Both the position numbers and the translations under genes were made by a program. Below, piece after piece: positions 8,117-16,173 of a stretch of DNA of 64,000 bases. Each line of letters begins with the position of its first letter. Within the stretch, counting starts at the first letter, position 1. Under the pieces are notes generated by a model that saw only the letters and a list, made by a program, of their open reading frames with translations, was not told where the DNA came from and did no database searches. The stretch comes from SAR86 cluster bacterium (GTDB lineage: Bacteria; Pseudomonadota; Gammaproteobacteria; Magnimaribacterales; Magnimaribacteraceae), in NCBI GenBank assembly GCA_023703575.1, contig CP097969.1, forward strand, positions 1,273,517-1,337,516. The letters run 5' to 3'.

Positions 8117-8186
8117 CTGTCTTCTTTGATATTTGTTTTCCAAACTTTTAGCTAATTAATAAACATTAGTTTTAAAAGTAAATTGA

Positions 8187-8405
8187 TCATTTTATTCTCC
8201 ACAAGCGGTAGCTATTCTCCGATTCCTTTCTAAAAGAAAACTTTCGGTTTATAAAATGCTTGGTATAGAAATTACCTCTATATCTATACATTTCATCTTT
8301 ATTTAGATTGCCAATGCTATCTCCCACTTCAAGTTTATCCAGAGTAGCAGTAAATTCTTTATAAAATCTTCTAGTTGGTATGTTTTTATCTATTTTAAAT
8401 TTCAT
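8187..8405 (-). CDS. Small unknown protein ending in a YRLWRIK motif
   Basis: 72 residues, basic, no membrane segment. The order KLEVGDS, NRKFSFRKE and a terminal YRLWRIK resembles short phage or plasmid-type proteins with a C-terminal VWRI signature (tentatively DUF7303-like). Function unknown. Its start overlaps the end of the 182-residue coiled-coil gene by 11 bases, so it is the last member of the ECF-controlled operon that begins at 11795. Confidence 0.5.
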   Translation of the reverse strand: MKFKIDKNIPTRRFYKEFTATLDKLEVGDSIGNLNKDEMYRYRGNFYTKHFINRKFSFRKESENSYRLWRIK

Positions 8406-8943
8406 ATTTCTTTATTAGCTTTATCTTCATTTGTTCAATTGATTGATCTATTTCCTTGAGGGCCTCATCTGTAAACCTGGGAAAGATTAATTGAAACTCT
8501 TTTTTGATATTTTCTGAGTTTTCGTTAATCTCTCTTCTCTCGGTTATATCTATAACCTTATTAGTTGCTTTAAGTTCTGCAATTTTCTTCCATGCCATAT
8601 GTCTTATAAATTCCTTAGTAGTCAGCTTGATAAGAAGGTCATCAATTTCTTTAATGCAATCAAATTTGGGTTTTGAGTAATCACCAATCTGGAGATATTC
8701 TTCTAATAGGTCTACATACTCATTGTTTTTAAGAACTAGCGCATTATATTCGTCTGACCACTCATTCAGTACCTGATTCTGATGCTCTATATAGAACTCA
8801 GCCTGATCAATATACTCCTTCTGTTGATCTATCAAAGAGATGAGCCTCTTATTAGTTTTTTTATAGATCCCAAGTGAAAAAAAAGTGAAAAGAATAAAAC
8901 CTAAAACCGAGAAACAAATAAGAATGATCATTAATTCAAGCAC
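8395..8943 (-). CDS. Membrane-anchored coiled-coil protein, unknown
   Basis: 182 residues from a GTG one base after the upstream stop (an ATG four codons in is the alternative). One N-terminal membrane helix (about 5-26) is followed by a long helical, charged region (28-182) with heptad-like patterns and no cysteine cluster. The Lys/Arg-rich segment after the helix suggests that the bulk is cytoplasmic. It lies between the trypsin-like protease and a 72-residue gene in the operon led by the 516-residue protein. No family recognised. Confidence 0.5.
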   Translation of the reverse strand: MLELMIILICFSVLGFILFTFFSLGIYKKTNKRLISLIDQQKEYIDQAEFYIEHQNQVLNEWSDEYNALVLKNNEYVDLLEEYLQIGDYSKPKFDCIKEIDDLLIKLTTKEFIRHMAWKKIAELKATNKVIDITERREINENSENIKKEFQLIFPRFTDEALKEIDQSIEQMKIKLIKKYEI

Positions 8944-8944
8944 T

Positions 8945-9589
8945 TTAAGAACCTAAAAATTTTATTATTTCTGTAACAGTAACTGCGTATGTAATACCCT
9001 GACTTTCGGTATTCATAAAAGTATTTATACCAACTACATTTCCAAAATTATTGAGTAAAGGACCGCCAGAATTACCAGGATTGATAGGTGTTTGCATTTG
9101 GTACACATCGCCTTTGAATTGTACTGCCTCTGTTTTCCAAGAATAATCATCTCTAATGGCGCTGATATAGCCTTTAGTATATGACCAGATTTCACCATTA
9201 GGATGTCCTATGGCATGGACAGCTTCACCAATTTCTGGAATTATCTGACTGATACTAGCTACACTCATATTATCAGGTTGAGAAGTGAGTTTTATGAGTG
9301 CCAAATCAGAGGTTGCATTGTATTTTATGACTTCAACTTCTCTTAAATTCTCTTCAAAGCCACCTTCCCCAATGGTTAAAACCTTAAGATTTGGATTATT
9401 TTCAACTACATGCCAATTGGTTAGGACGTAACCACTAGAGGAGATAATTACTCCTGAGCCAATTGCTTCATCACCAAATATTGCAACTACAGACGCAAAG
9501 GCATTGTCGTAAATATTTATTTCCTGAGACTTTATTAACAGCGACATTAATAAAGAAAACGAAATTATTAAGAATTTTATATAGTACAT
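8945..9589 (-). CDS. Exported trypsin-like serine protease (S1 family, no PDZ)
   Basis: 214 residues. An N-terminal hydrophobic signal (1-20) predicts export to the periplasm. The catalytic triad is complete: H60 in TNWHVV, D95 in SDLALIKL and S174 in PGNSGGPLL, with GSGVIIS preceding the His as in HtrA/DegP proteases. Unlike DegP or DegS it stops directly after the protease domain and has no PDZ domain, so activation must come from elsewhere. The start overlaps the upstream gene by 13 bases. It is the third gene of an operon under two copies of the local ECF motif. Plausible substrates are the anti-sigma factor or the neighbouring membrane proteins, but this is inference. Confidence 0.85.
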   Translation of the reverse strand: MYYIKFLIISFSLLMSLLIKSQEINIYDNAFASVVAIFGDEAIGSGVIISSSGYVLTNWHVVENNPNLKVLTIGEGGFEENLREVEVIKYNATSDLALIKLTSQPDNMSVASISQIIPEIGEAVHAIGHPNGEIWSYTKGYISAIRDDYSWKTEAVQFKGDVYQMQTPINPGNSGGPLLNNFGNVVGINTFMNTESQGITYAVTVTEIIKFLGS

Positions 9590-10248
9590 TTTGACATTGC
9601 TCCTATGAATTCTTCCTTTGAAACTCCTAAGTCTATTTTCATACTAGGTGTATGAGTCTTAGTATCTCTTTTTCCTTCATCTATTCTGATGAGAGATATG
9701 GTCCGATCAATGCCATCTGTTCTATAAAGTTCTGCATAACAATAGGAACGTACAGGAGGTGATTCGGGAGAATCAAATTGCCTTCCTGTAACAACTTCAT
9801 ATATTTCTTCACCATTGAATGGAACACTATCAAATATTGTGTAGTGTCTTACCCCTGATTGTTTTTGGTTATTACTAACAATGCTGGATGGAATGTTGTT
9901 GCTTTGACTAGCTAAAATTTCTTCTACATTGATCAATCTATCTTGATCCTGCGACTCAACTACCTCGGTTGCTTGTTCATTATCGGGAACGTAATGCGAT
10001 CCATTTCTTGTTTCTATATTTTCATTAATTGTTACAACTTCAAAACTTCTGGCATGACTAATGCCTAATCCGAGACTGTAAAAAAGTATAGCAAGGGCCA
10101 AGATTATTCCACCTACCATAAGAACTCTGTAAGGAGCTTCTTTGATAAAGTTTCTAACTTTTTGACTTTTTGTCTTTTCTGCTTCTCTTAAAGACATCTG
10201 GTTTAAGTAGTTCTCTACTGCAGAGTTATCATGAATTTGATTATTCAT
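9577..10248 (-). CDS. Single-pass membrane protein with periplasmic domain, unknown
   Basis: 223 residues: a short cytoplasmic N-terminus (basic KTKSQKVRNFIKEAPYR just before the membrane), one helix at about 42-64, then roughly 160 residues predicted periplasmic. Two cysteines in the exported part (RSYCYAEL and MSKCTI) could form a disulfide. Residues 70-130 look linker-like, rich in Asn, Gln and Glu. No family recognised. It overlaps the 516-residue gene by 4 bases and the protease by 13, so the three products are made together and probably act together. Confidence 0.55.
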   Translation of the reverse strand: MNNQIHDNSAVENYLNQMSLREAEKTKSQKVRNFIKEAPYRVLMVGGIILALAILFYSLGLGISHARSFEVVTINENIETRNGSHYVPDNEQATEVVESQDQDRLINVEEILASQSNNIPSSIVSNNQKQSGVRHYTIFDSVPFNGEEIYEVVTGRQFDSPESPPVRSYCYAELYRTDGIDRTISLIRIDEGKRDTKTHTPSMKIDLGVSKEEFIGAMSKCTI

Positions 10249-11795
10249 TTAACACCTCCTAAAAGTGATTGATTGGTGTTTGTAGTAAATGTAGCGTTTT
10301 CAAGCGGAAGTTTGCTTATCTCGGTTGGAACAGGCACGGAAACAAATTTAGTAACTTCGTAAGGAGTTGGAACTTCTACTGTCTCGTAGATTTTCTTTTC
10401 AACTTCAACCTCTACAATCTTTTCAACTTCTTTCTCAACTTCTTTAATCTCCGTAACTATCTTAGGTTTGGTAAGTCTCTTCCTGAGTGAAACAAGCATT
10501 TTGCTAAAAGATCTATTCAAGGTTGAACGTTTTGAAGATTTTTCAATCTTTAAGTTCATGGAGCAGTATGCCAATAGAGGGCCTGCAATAGCCACGACCA
10601 ATGCTATGGAGAATACAAAAATTAAGGAGATAGTTCCTACTTGTTTCTCGGTTAAATCTGCAGCAGATGGAACTTCATATATTCTAGAAGCCATTCTGTG
10701 AATAAATGAACCCTCAGCAGACTCTGATAGTAACTTTCTTGCATCAATAAGCTCTTGTTCAAGAATATTTTTTGCCTGCTTTTTTTGATTAACGATAGAT
10801 ATTGACTCTTTAGCTTCAGCTAATTGTCTTTCAAGCATGTTATTAGAACTTTTAATGAGATCTTGCTTTTCAGACTGTAATTTCAGAATTGATGCAGAGA
10901 CTTCTGCCAATTGATCTATTTTTGTTTGTGAAGGTTTCGTTAATAACGTTAGTTGCGTATTGATACCTTCAATTTGTTTAAGGTAGAAAGCGCTTTTCTC
11001 GTCGTAGCTTGTTCTTAGATCATTTTTTTCTTGCTTAATAATTTCACGCCTTTCTTGAAATCTCTTAATTATTTTGCTGGTAAACATGGAGTCAGAAATT
11101 TCTTTCTGTTCATCTTGATTCAGTTGAGATAATTCATCATTGAGCTGCCTCAAAGATTCATTAAAACTTGATAAAGCTTCTGAACGTGCCGTTTCTAATC
11201 CTTTAATTTGTCTCTTCAGCTCTTGAATTTCATTAGTATCTTTTACGGCTGATAACTGAAGCTCCCTTTTTCTTAATTCTTTAATCTGTTCATTAAGAGG
11301 ATTAAGCGAACTTTCAAGGTTTAGTTTTGAATTGGCATAAATTTGTTCTTGCGTTAAAGATTCTTTATCGGAGATTTCTCTGGATATATTAGCTATCTGC
11401 TCATTAAGATTTATAACAATGGATCTATTGTCTTTAATTTCATTTTCTCTATTTGTAACATTCTGCTCTAGTCCAGTAGACATGGTTTCAAAAGTTAAAA
11501 CACATACACATAAAAGGAATAAGCCAGAAATTAACTTTGTTGATAGAGTTCTTGAAAGTAAGAAAACATTAACTGTGGGAATTTTTGAAAGCTCTACAAG
11601 AGCTACTGCAACAAGTACAAGTAGTCCTACTAGGATGTCTGGTGAGGATACAGTTTTTAAAGTAACTTCCTCTAAATGAGAAGTAGACAAAGTAAATGCT
11701 ATAAATAAACCTGTTGTGCAAAAGATTATCTCTAGAAGCCAAGCCATATTTAATAAAGTCTTAGATTCTTTAATTTTGATTTCGTTATAATCCAT
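10245..11795 (-). CDS. Four-helix membrane protein with long periplasmic coiled coil and a KEVE-rich tail
   Basis: 516 residues. Three N-terminal membrane helices (about 16-38, 54-76, 88-110), then some 270 residues of heptad-patterned coiled coil rich in Glu, Gln, Lys and Leu, a fourth helix (about 388-412), and a C-terminal tail. The positive-inside rule puts the N-terminus and tail in the cytoplasm and the coiled coil in the periplasm. The tail contains KEVEKEVEKIVEVEVEKK followed by Val-Pro repeats. I do not recognise the family; it resembles a scaffold or tension-sensing component. It is first in the operon and is preceded by two copies of the ECF motif (11828-11856 and 11901-11929). Confidence 0.6.
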   Translation of the reverse strand: MDYNEIKIKESKTLLNMAWLLEIIFCTTGLFIAFTLSTSHLEEVTLKTVSSPDILVGLLVLVAVALVELSKIPTVNVFLLSRTLSTKLISGLFLLCVCVLTFETMSTGLEQNVTNRENEIKDNRSIVINLNEQIANISREISDKESLTQEQIYANSKLNLESSLNPLNEQIKELRKRELQLSAVKDTNEIQELKRQIKGLETARSEALSSFNESLRQLNDELSQLNQDEQKEISDSMFTSKIIKRFQERREIIKQEKNDLRTSYDEKSAFYLKQIEGINTQLTLLTKPSQTKIDQLAEVSASILKLQSEKQDLIKSSNNMLERQLAEAKESISIVNQKKQAKNILEQELIDARKLLSESAEGSFIHRMASRIYEVPSAADLTEKQVGTISLIFVFSIALVVAIAGPLLAYCSMNLKIEKSSKRSTLNRSFSKMLVSLRKRLTKPKIVTEIKEVEKEVEKIVEVEVEKKIYETVEVPTPYEVTKFVSVPVPTEISKLPLENATFTTNTNQSLLGGVK

Positions 11796-11827
11796 ATCTA
11801 TCTCCGATTAGTTGTTTCATAATGAAT

Positions 11828-11856
11828 TAACGAGCAAATGAACAAATTGTTACAAA
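11828..11856 (-). promoter_or_regulatory. ECF-type promoter, proximal copy, driving the 11795 operon
   Basis: Read on the minus strand: TTTGTAACA, 14 bases, TCGTTA, ending 33 bases before the ATG at 11795. The same two blocks at the same spacing occur at three other places in this island, all pointing at genes. The -10 block TCGTTA with a TGTAAC -35 block fits the ECF sigma pattern of an AAC-containing -35 and CGT-containing -10. Assignment to the ECF factor encoded at 15556-16038 is inference. Confidence 0.7.
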
Positions 11857-11903
11857 CTTTCTTCAAATTTTTACACTGTTATTCATACGGGTTATACAAA
11901 TAA
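11838..11903 (+). other. Upstream open reading frame of 21 codons before the CHAT gene
   Basis: An ATG at 11838 opens a 21-codon frame that ends at TAA 11901-11903, seven bases before the CHAT start. Its first residues MNKLLQTFF echo the CHAT protein start MHRLLQIGL because both lie in the direct repeat. It may be only a by-product of the duplication, or a leader peptide coupling translation. If the sigma-70-like promoter at 11870-11898 is the only one used, this frame would not be transcribed. Confidence 0.3.
11870..11898 (+). promoter_or_regulatory. Possible sigma-70 promoter for the CHAT gene at 11911
   Basis: TTTACA at 11870-11875 and TATACA at 11893-11898 are separated by 17 bases. The predicted transcript would start about 6 bases before the ATG, so the mRNA would be almost leaderless. 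It points away from the two ECF motifs in the same region. Confidence 0.4.
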
Positions 11904-11929
11904 CGAGAAAATGCATAGATTGTTACAAA
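11901..11929 (-). promoter_or_regulatory. ECF-type promoter, distal copy, overlapping the CHAT start codon
   Basis: Minus-strand TTTGTAACA-N14-TCGTTA, identical blocks and spacing to the copy at 11828-11856. It reads leftwards to the operon at 11795 with a leader of about 100 bases. Because it covers the first codons of the divergent CHAT gene, RNA polymerase bound here could interfere with CHAT transcription. Confidence 0.65.
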
Positions 11930-14922
11930 TAGGACTAATCTTCTTTGCGAGTTATTCCCTTGAGGTCTACTCCGAAGAAGCATGCGGCATAACATTTGAA
12001 CGGGATTGTAGTGAAAAAGAGATTTATCTACTCATAGACGAGTCCAATGAGGCCGATAGAGTTGGCGATCTACTGTTACATCAAGAACTACATAAAAAAG
12101 TCAAAATACGATGTGAAGAAGCTATCAGCGAGCATCTAAAACTTGTTTGTAGAGGTTATGCTTTTCAAGATCGGGCAAGGAGCGCAGAAACAGAAGATGA
12201 TGACTTAAAATTTATGGAGGATATGAAAAATTTCATTTCAGACTTTCAAAAACTCAACTATTTTCACACTGATTTTATCTACTACTATCGTGTATTGATG
12301 AATTACAGAGTTTATGACGAGAATTTGTATGAATACATAAAAGAAATAATCTTTCTGTCTAAGCCTGTTTCGGAAGATATAAATTCAAAAGAATATCTCC
12401 ATGCTTTGGCCGTATGGTATGACAATTACAAGGCCATCATTCAAGATACTGAAGAAGATGAAGAATTGATAATTAAGACCTACGAAAAGCTACTGGATAT
12501 TTATGCAAAACTGGATGGGGAAAAATCGGATGACTACTTGCGTACAAAACTTAATTTAGCTTATTACTACGAAGGTTATTATTATCTTGATATGTCCTAT
12601 CTGACTAAATCCTATGAAATATGTGCCGATATTATTTTAACCACCGATTTTGAAGACTATATTGATACTCATCTGAGTTGTTGGCTTCATCTTGACTCAC
12701 TAGAGTGGGCTAAGGATTCTGGCTCTACTCAAAAAGGCTACTACTACAGAGTTTATTTAGAGAGTTATTTTAAGGCACTTTCTGAATATGACTTCTTTGA
12801 TATATATATGGATGAATTTTTTCTAGATTCATTTCCAGCTCACTTCTCACAATTATCTTGTTATGAGAGACAAAATGCATGGAATATTTATCAGGATTTA
12901 TGGGAAATAAGATGGGCCAGATACACTGGAGAAGGATCTTTAGATAATAAAAGAGAGGATTATGAAAGTCTTGGGGCAGATATATCTATTTCTGCTGATG
13001 CTCTCCGATGTTCAGAAGATGGGATGGATGAATCTCTGGTGGAAGACCTAATTTCTGATCTTTATTCATCAATCAACGAATCATTTAATGTTGATATTGA
13101 AGAATCGGATATAGGAGAACTTTTTACCATTTCAGATGCTATTGAAGTTCTGTCTTTCCATATATCTAATGATGAATATCAAGAACTGCTACTAAAACAC
13201 TATCAAAGAGTAATAAAAGAGGCTGAGTATGCTGAGGAGCATTCACAAGCATCCGCAAACTTAATTTACGGGTTAGAAATGTATCTTGGCTATGAGAAAG
13301 CCGATAAAAAAGAGATTCTCAGACACATCCAAAGGATAAAAGACCGATTCATTGAAGCAGTTACTGATATTGGTCTAGATTCAGATGATACAGTAGTTTT
13401 TGATGTCTTAACTAAGGGGTTGTATGGGAATGGGTTTAAAGATGAAGCGTTTAAAAATTATTTAGAAATGTTTTCGCTTGCTCCACTAATGATAAATAGT
13501 GATTTGGATCCTTTTTTAGGTGATGCATTTCATGCAGATACAAGATTGACGATGAATTCTCTAATATTAAATGATAAATTTTCAAAGCTTGTTTATGAAG
13601 ACTTATTTGCAAATCTAAAATATTTAGACAGAGGACCTCTGGAATTGAGCATCATTAAATCAAAGCTATCTGATGGCCTAGGTAAACAGGCCTTGGAAAA
13701 CTTTCTTAAATCTGAAAGGTTAAAAAATCGCTTTATTAACGAATACTCTGAAGGGAAAGTCAGCACAAACTCTTCAGAAATATCTCAAAAAAATATATTC
13801 AAAAGTATTAGGCAATTTAATAACCTAAGCACATCCCAAAAATCAGATATATATTTACTTTTGTATCCTGAAATCTCTTTAGAAAAAATCAAATCCAAAA
13901 TTAAGGAAGATGAAACATTAATCCTCTTATATAGATTTTCAACAGGACCAGTATTTTCTAATTCAACCAAAAACTTCATTACCTCAATAGCCGTTAATAA
14001 GTCAGGAGAAAGGATAGAAATAAAGGAAGTAACTAAGATTAATGGTATTGATTTTTATGAGCTTATAGATTCAATTGAAGAAGAGATGAAACAATCTCTG
14101 TTTGACGGAAATAAAAATTATATTAAAAAGATAGACGCATTATCTAAAGTAATTATTCCTGATATTGAATTGCAAGATAAGATCATCTTTATCTCTAATT
14201 TGGATGAATTTATTTCCCCAAGCCTTCTTAGAAAAGAAAATAAATGGCTTATTGAAGAAAAAGAAATAAAAGTAAACTTTTCTTTGGTGGATTTCCTTAC
14301 CGAGGAGCAAGTGAGTTTTAACATACCAACAAATTACATTGGGATTGGAGGTGCAGATTACTCTGGATATGGAGAAATTTATGATCCTCTGCCTAATACA
14401 AGCTTAGAGATAAAAAATAGCAGTCTAAATTTTCAGAATAAAACAATCTTTTTGGGCAAAGATGCTAATGAAACAAATCTTAAAAATTCAGATTTACATA
14501 ATGCATTAGTGCACTTTGCAACTCATACAAGCAAATCTCAGGATTTAGATAATCAACTGCCGTCAATTGTTCTTACAAAGAACAAATTGGATGACGGATA
14601 TCTTGATGTTTTTGAAATTTCTGAACTTAATTTCAATGACTCTCATATTGTTCTAGCAGCATGTGATACAGATTCATCTATTTATGAAGATTCAGATAAT
14701 TTCTCTGGATTCGTTAAATCTTTTCAAGTTGCAGGAGCAAGAAGTGTATTAGCAACTAGATGGGAAATTGAAACAGCTTCAGCTCAAAAAGTTACAGAGT
14801 CTTATATTGAAAAGATTAAGAATAAACGCAATCCTCAAAAGGCTTTAGCTGAAACACAAAGAGAATTAATTGATTTGAATTACCACCCTTTCTTGTGGTC
14901 AGGCTATTTTGTTATTGAGTAA
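11911..14922 (+). CDS. Exported CHAT-domain (caspase-like) protease with helical repeats
   Basis: 1003 residues. A signal peptide (1-21, ending near VYS) predicts export. Residues about 25-640 are acidic, Tyr/Leu-rich and helical, compatible with degenerate TPR-type repeats. The C-terminal CHAT domain (about 670-1003) has the catalytic dyad intact: H872 in HFATHTS and C918 in VLAACDTD, followed by the characteristic GARSVLATRWEIE and WSGYFVIE end. CHAT proteins are clan CD cysteine proteases related to caspases and separase; known partners cleave a dedicated substrate. It lies divergent from the coiled-coil/trypsin operon, and its 3' end overlaps the convergent anti-sigma gene by 11 bases. 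The likely target, the anti-sigma factor or a membrane neighbour, is inference. Confidence 0.85.
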   Translation: MHRLLQIGLIFFASYSLEVYSEEACGITFERDCSEKEIYLLIDESNEADRVGDLLLHQELHKKVKIRCEEAISEHLKLVCRGYAFQDRARSAETEDDDLKFMEDMKNFISDFQKLNYFHTDFIYYYRVLMNYRVYDENLYEYIKEIIFLSKPVSEDINSKEYLHALAVWYDNYKAIIQDTEEDEELIIKTYEKLLDIYAKLDGEKSDDYLRTKLNLAYYYEGYYYLDMSYLTKSYEICADIILTTDFEDYIDTHLSCWLHLDSLEWAKDSGSTQKGYYYRVYLESYFKALSEYDFFDIYMDEFFLDSFPAHFSQLSCYERQNAWNIYQDLWEIRWARYTGEGSLDNKREDYESLGADISISADALRCSEDGMDESLVEDLISDLYSSINESFNVDIEESDIGELFTISDAIEVLSFHISNDEYQELLLKHYQRVIKEAEYAEEHSQASANLIYGLEMYLGYEKADKKEILRHIQRIKDRFIEAVTDIGLDSDDTVVFDVLTKGLYGNGFKDEAFKNYLEMFSLAPLMINSDLDPFLGDAFHADTRLTMNSLILNDKFSKLVYEDLFANLKYLDRGPLELSIIKSKLSDGLGKQALENFLKSERLKNRFINEYSEGKVSTNSSEISQKNIFKSIRQFNNLSTSQKSDIYLLLYPEISLEKIKSKIKEDETLILLYRFSTGPVFSNSTKNFITSIAVNKSGERIEIKEVTKINGIDFYELIDSIEEEMKQSLFDGNKNYIKKIDALSKVIIPDIELQDKIIFISNLDEFISPSLLRKENKWLIEEKEIKVNFSLVDFLTEEQVSFNIPTNYIGIGGADYSGYGEIYDPLPNTSLEIKNSSLNFQNKTIFLGKDANETNLKNSDLHNALVHFATHTSKSQDLDNQLPSIVLTKNKLDDGYLDVFEISELNFNDSHIVLAACDTDSSIYEDSDNFSGFVKSFQVAGARSVLATRWEIETASAQKVTESYIEKIKNKRNPQKALAETQRELIDLNYHPFLWSGYFVIE

Positions 14923-15559
14923 CTTCTAAAATTGACGAGTTCTGTCCACTCTTACAAATAGAAAATAGCTTTTGCTCATTTATAGATTCAAACTCAGCTA
15001 AAAAGCATTTTGATTCAGCATTTATAGTAGCTTCTTTAGTAATCTGCAGCGTGTAATCCTTATCGCCGTAACTACCTTTTGCTTTTTGCTTTCCTTCTTT
15101 GATCAGGTTCATAGCCACATTTTTGACTTGATTCAAGAAATCATCTGATTCTCCTGAACGAAATACAAGGATGTCTTGTTCATATTCAGCCTGAGCAAAT
15201 TGAGAATTTGTATCTTGAAAACCAGCCATGCTGTTTGTACCTAAATTGAAGAACAACAATCCAGATAAAGCATAACCGGCAATGGCCTGAGGAATAAAAA
15301 AGTTTTTTAAGATGGATTTTAGTGAAACTTTCTTTTTGGGTTTCAAGTCGTCCACAAATGATTGAAAGTTTTTAAACTCATTTGAATTTAAAGCTTCTTG
15401 AAAAAAAGATTCTGTTTGATTATTAATTTCTTTGATTTTATTTAAATAATTAAATGCTTCACTATCCTCTTTAATCAAAGACTCTACATAAGAGTTCTCC
15501 TCTTGTGTCAGTTCATTGTCTAAATAAGCAGAAATTAATACTTTATCTTGATCATTCAT
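14912..15559 (-). CDS. Transmembrane anti-sigma factor
   Basis: 215 residues from the ATG at 15559, which overlaps the sigma factor stop (ATGA). The N-terminal part (1-70) has the anti-sigma pattern (ISAYLDNELTQEE) without the HxxxCxxC zinc motif. One membrane helix lies at about 87-105 (PQAIAGYALSGLLFF), and about 110 C-terminal residues, with two Cys, are predicted periplasmic. This is the RseA-like layout: the cytoplasmic part holds the sigma factor and the periplasmic part receives a signal or protease cut. It is co-transcribed with the sigma gene and overlaps the 3' end of the CHAT gene by 11 bases. Confidence 0.8.
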   Translation of the reverse strand: MNDQDKVLISAYLDNELTQEENSYVESLIKEDSEAFNYLNKIKEINNQTESFFQEALNSNEFKNFQSFVDDLKPKKKVSLKSILKNFFIPQAIAGYALSGLLFFNLGTNSMAGFQDTNSQFAQAEYEQDILVFRSGESDDFLNQVKNVAMNLIKEGKQKAKGSYGDKDYTLQITKEATINAESKCFLAEFESINEQKLFSICKSGQNSSILEVTQ

Positions 15560-16038
15560 ATTGCTAACCCCATGCACTCTGAAAGTTTATTTCTAGCTCT
15601 GCAAATTTTTGTGCGTACATTTGCACTACTTATATTTAGCTCTTCTTCTATCTTTTGGTATGAATGAAATGGAACCATGGACATTAGCTCTCTTTCTTCT
15701 TCTTCTAACTCCTCCAAACACTTTTGAAGATCTACAGAGATCTCAATACCCTTATCATGCCCCAATACTTCTACTTCAGGAGTTTCTTCACTTAGTATTT
15801 CAGTCCTTCTGGTGCGCATATCTAAAAATAGATTTCTTGCAATTGTGTATAGCCAAGGTTCAATATTATTTCCTTCAAATTGATCTATCTTCTCTAAAGC
15901 CTTAGTAAAAGTCTCTTGAGCTATATCTTGTGCTTCTTCTTTATTCATAGTGAGGGAGTAGCACCGGCTGAAGATCTTCTTATTAAGCTCATAACTTTCT
16001 TCTTTAGAATTTAATATCTTTGTAAGCAGATCCACCAA
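15556..16038 (-). CDS. ECF-family RNA polymerase sigma factor
   Basis: About 160 residues. Region 2 is clear (EEAQDIAQETFTKALEKI, then WLYTIARNLFLDMRTRR, residues about 32-78) and region 4 follows (LEEEERELMSMV...YQKIEEELNISSANVRTKICRARNKL, 109-153). There is no region 1 or 3, as usual for ECF factors. The only in-frame starts after the upstream stop are TTG (16038) and GTG (16035), so translation probably begins at a weak non-ATG codon. The gene is preceded by the ECF motif at 16092-16120 and should be autoregulated. The anti-sigma gene overlaps its stop. Confidence 0.9.
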   Translation of the reverse strand: MVDLLTKILNSKEESYELNKKIFSRCYSLTMNKEEAQDIAQETFTKALEKIDQFEGNNIEPWLYTIARNLFLDMRTRRTEILSEETPEVEVLGHDKGIEISVDLQKCLEELEEEERELMSMVPFHSYQKIEEELNISSANVRTKICRARNKLSECMGLAI

Positions 16039-16091
16039 AACAATCTAACAAAGTATGCAAATGATGAAAAGTTATATTCATATGAAATCTT

Positions 16092-16120
16092 TAACGAATA
16101 ACTATCCAATATGTTACAAA
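16092..16120 (-). promoter_or_regulatory. ECF-type autoregulatory promoter of the sigma/anti-sigma operon
   Basis: Minus-strand TTTGTAACA, 14 bases, TCGTTA, about 54 bases upstream of the sigma gene. It is back to back with the rightward copy at 16138-16166; the two TTTGTAACA blocks form an inverted repeat across the AT-rich spacer at 16121-16137. Confidence 0.75.
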
Positions 16121-16137
16121 TTTTTTTAATTATTTTT

Positions 16138-16166
16138 TTTGTAACACCTGATGAATTTGTTCGTTA
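16138..16166 (+). promoter_or_regulatory. ECF-type promoter of the DUF4258 operon
   Basis: Plus-strand TTTGTAACA, 14 bases, TCGTTA, ending 7 bases before the ATG at 16174. Transcription would start at or within a base or two of the ATG, and no Shine-Dalgarno sequence fits in the gap, so the mRNA is predicted to be leaderless. Confidence 0.75.
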
Positions 16167-16173
16167 ATTAACT

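Larger units (their letters stand above)
11828..11931. repeat. Tandem direct repeat (two copies, about 30 bases) containing ECF promoters
   Basis: Copy one is at 11828-11858 and copy two at 11901-11931, 73 bases apart. Both read TAACGAG-x-AAATG, then a variable six bases, then TTGTTACAAA; about 25 of 30 positions agree. Each copy contains a leftward ECF motif and, on the plus strand, an ATG followed by codons for similar short peptides (MNKLLQ and MHRLLQ). The second copy contains the start codon of the CHAT gene at 11911. Confidence 0.65.
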
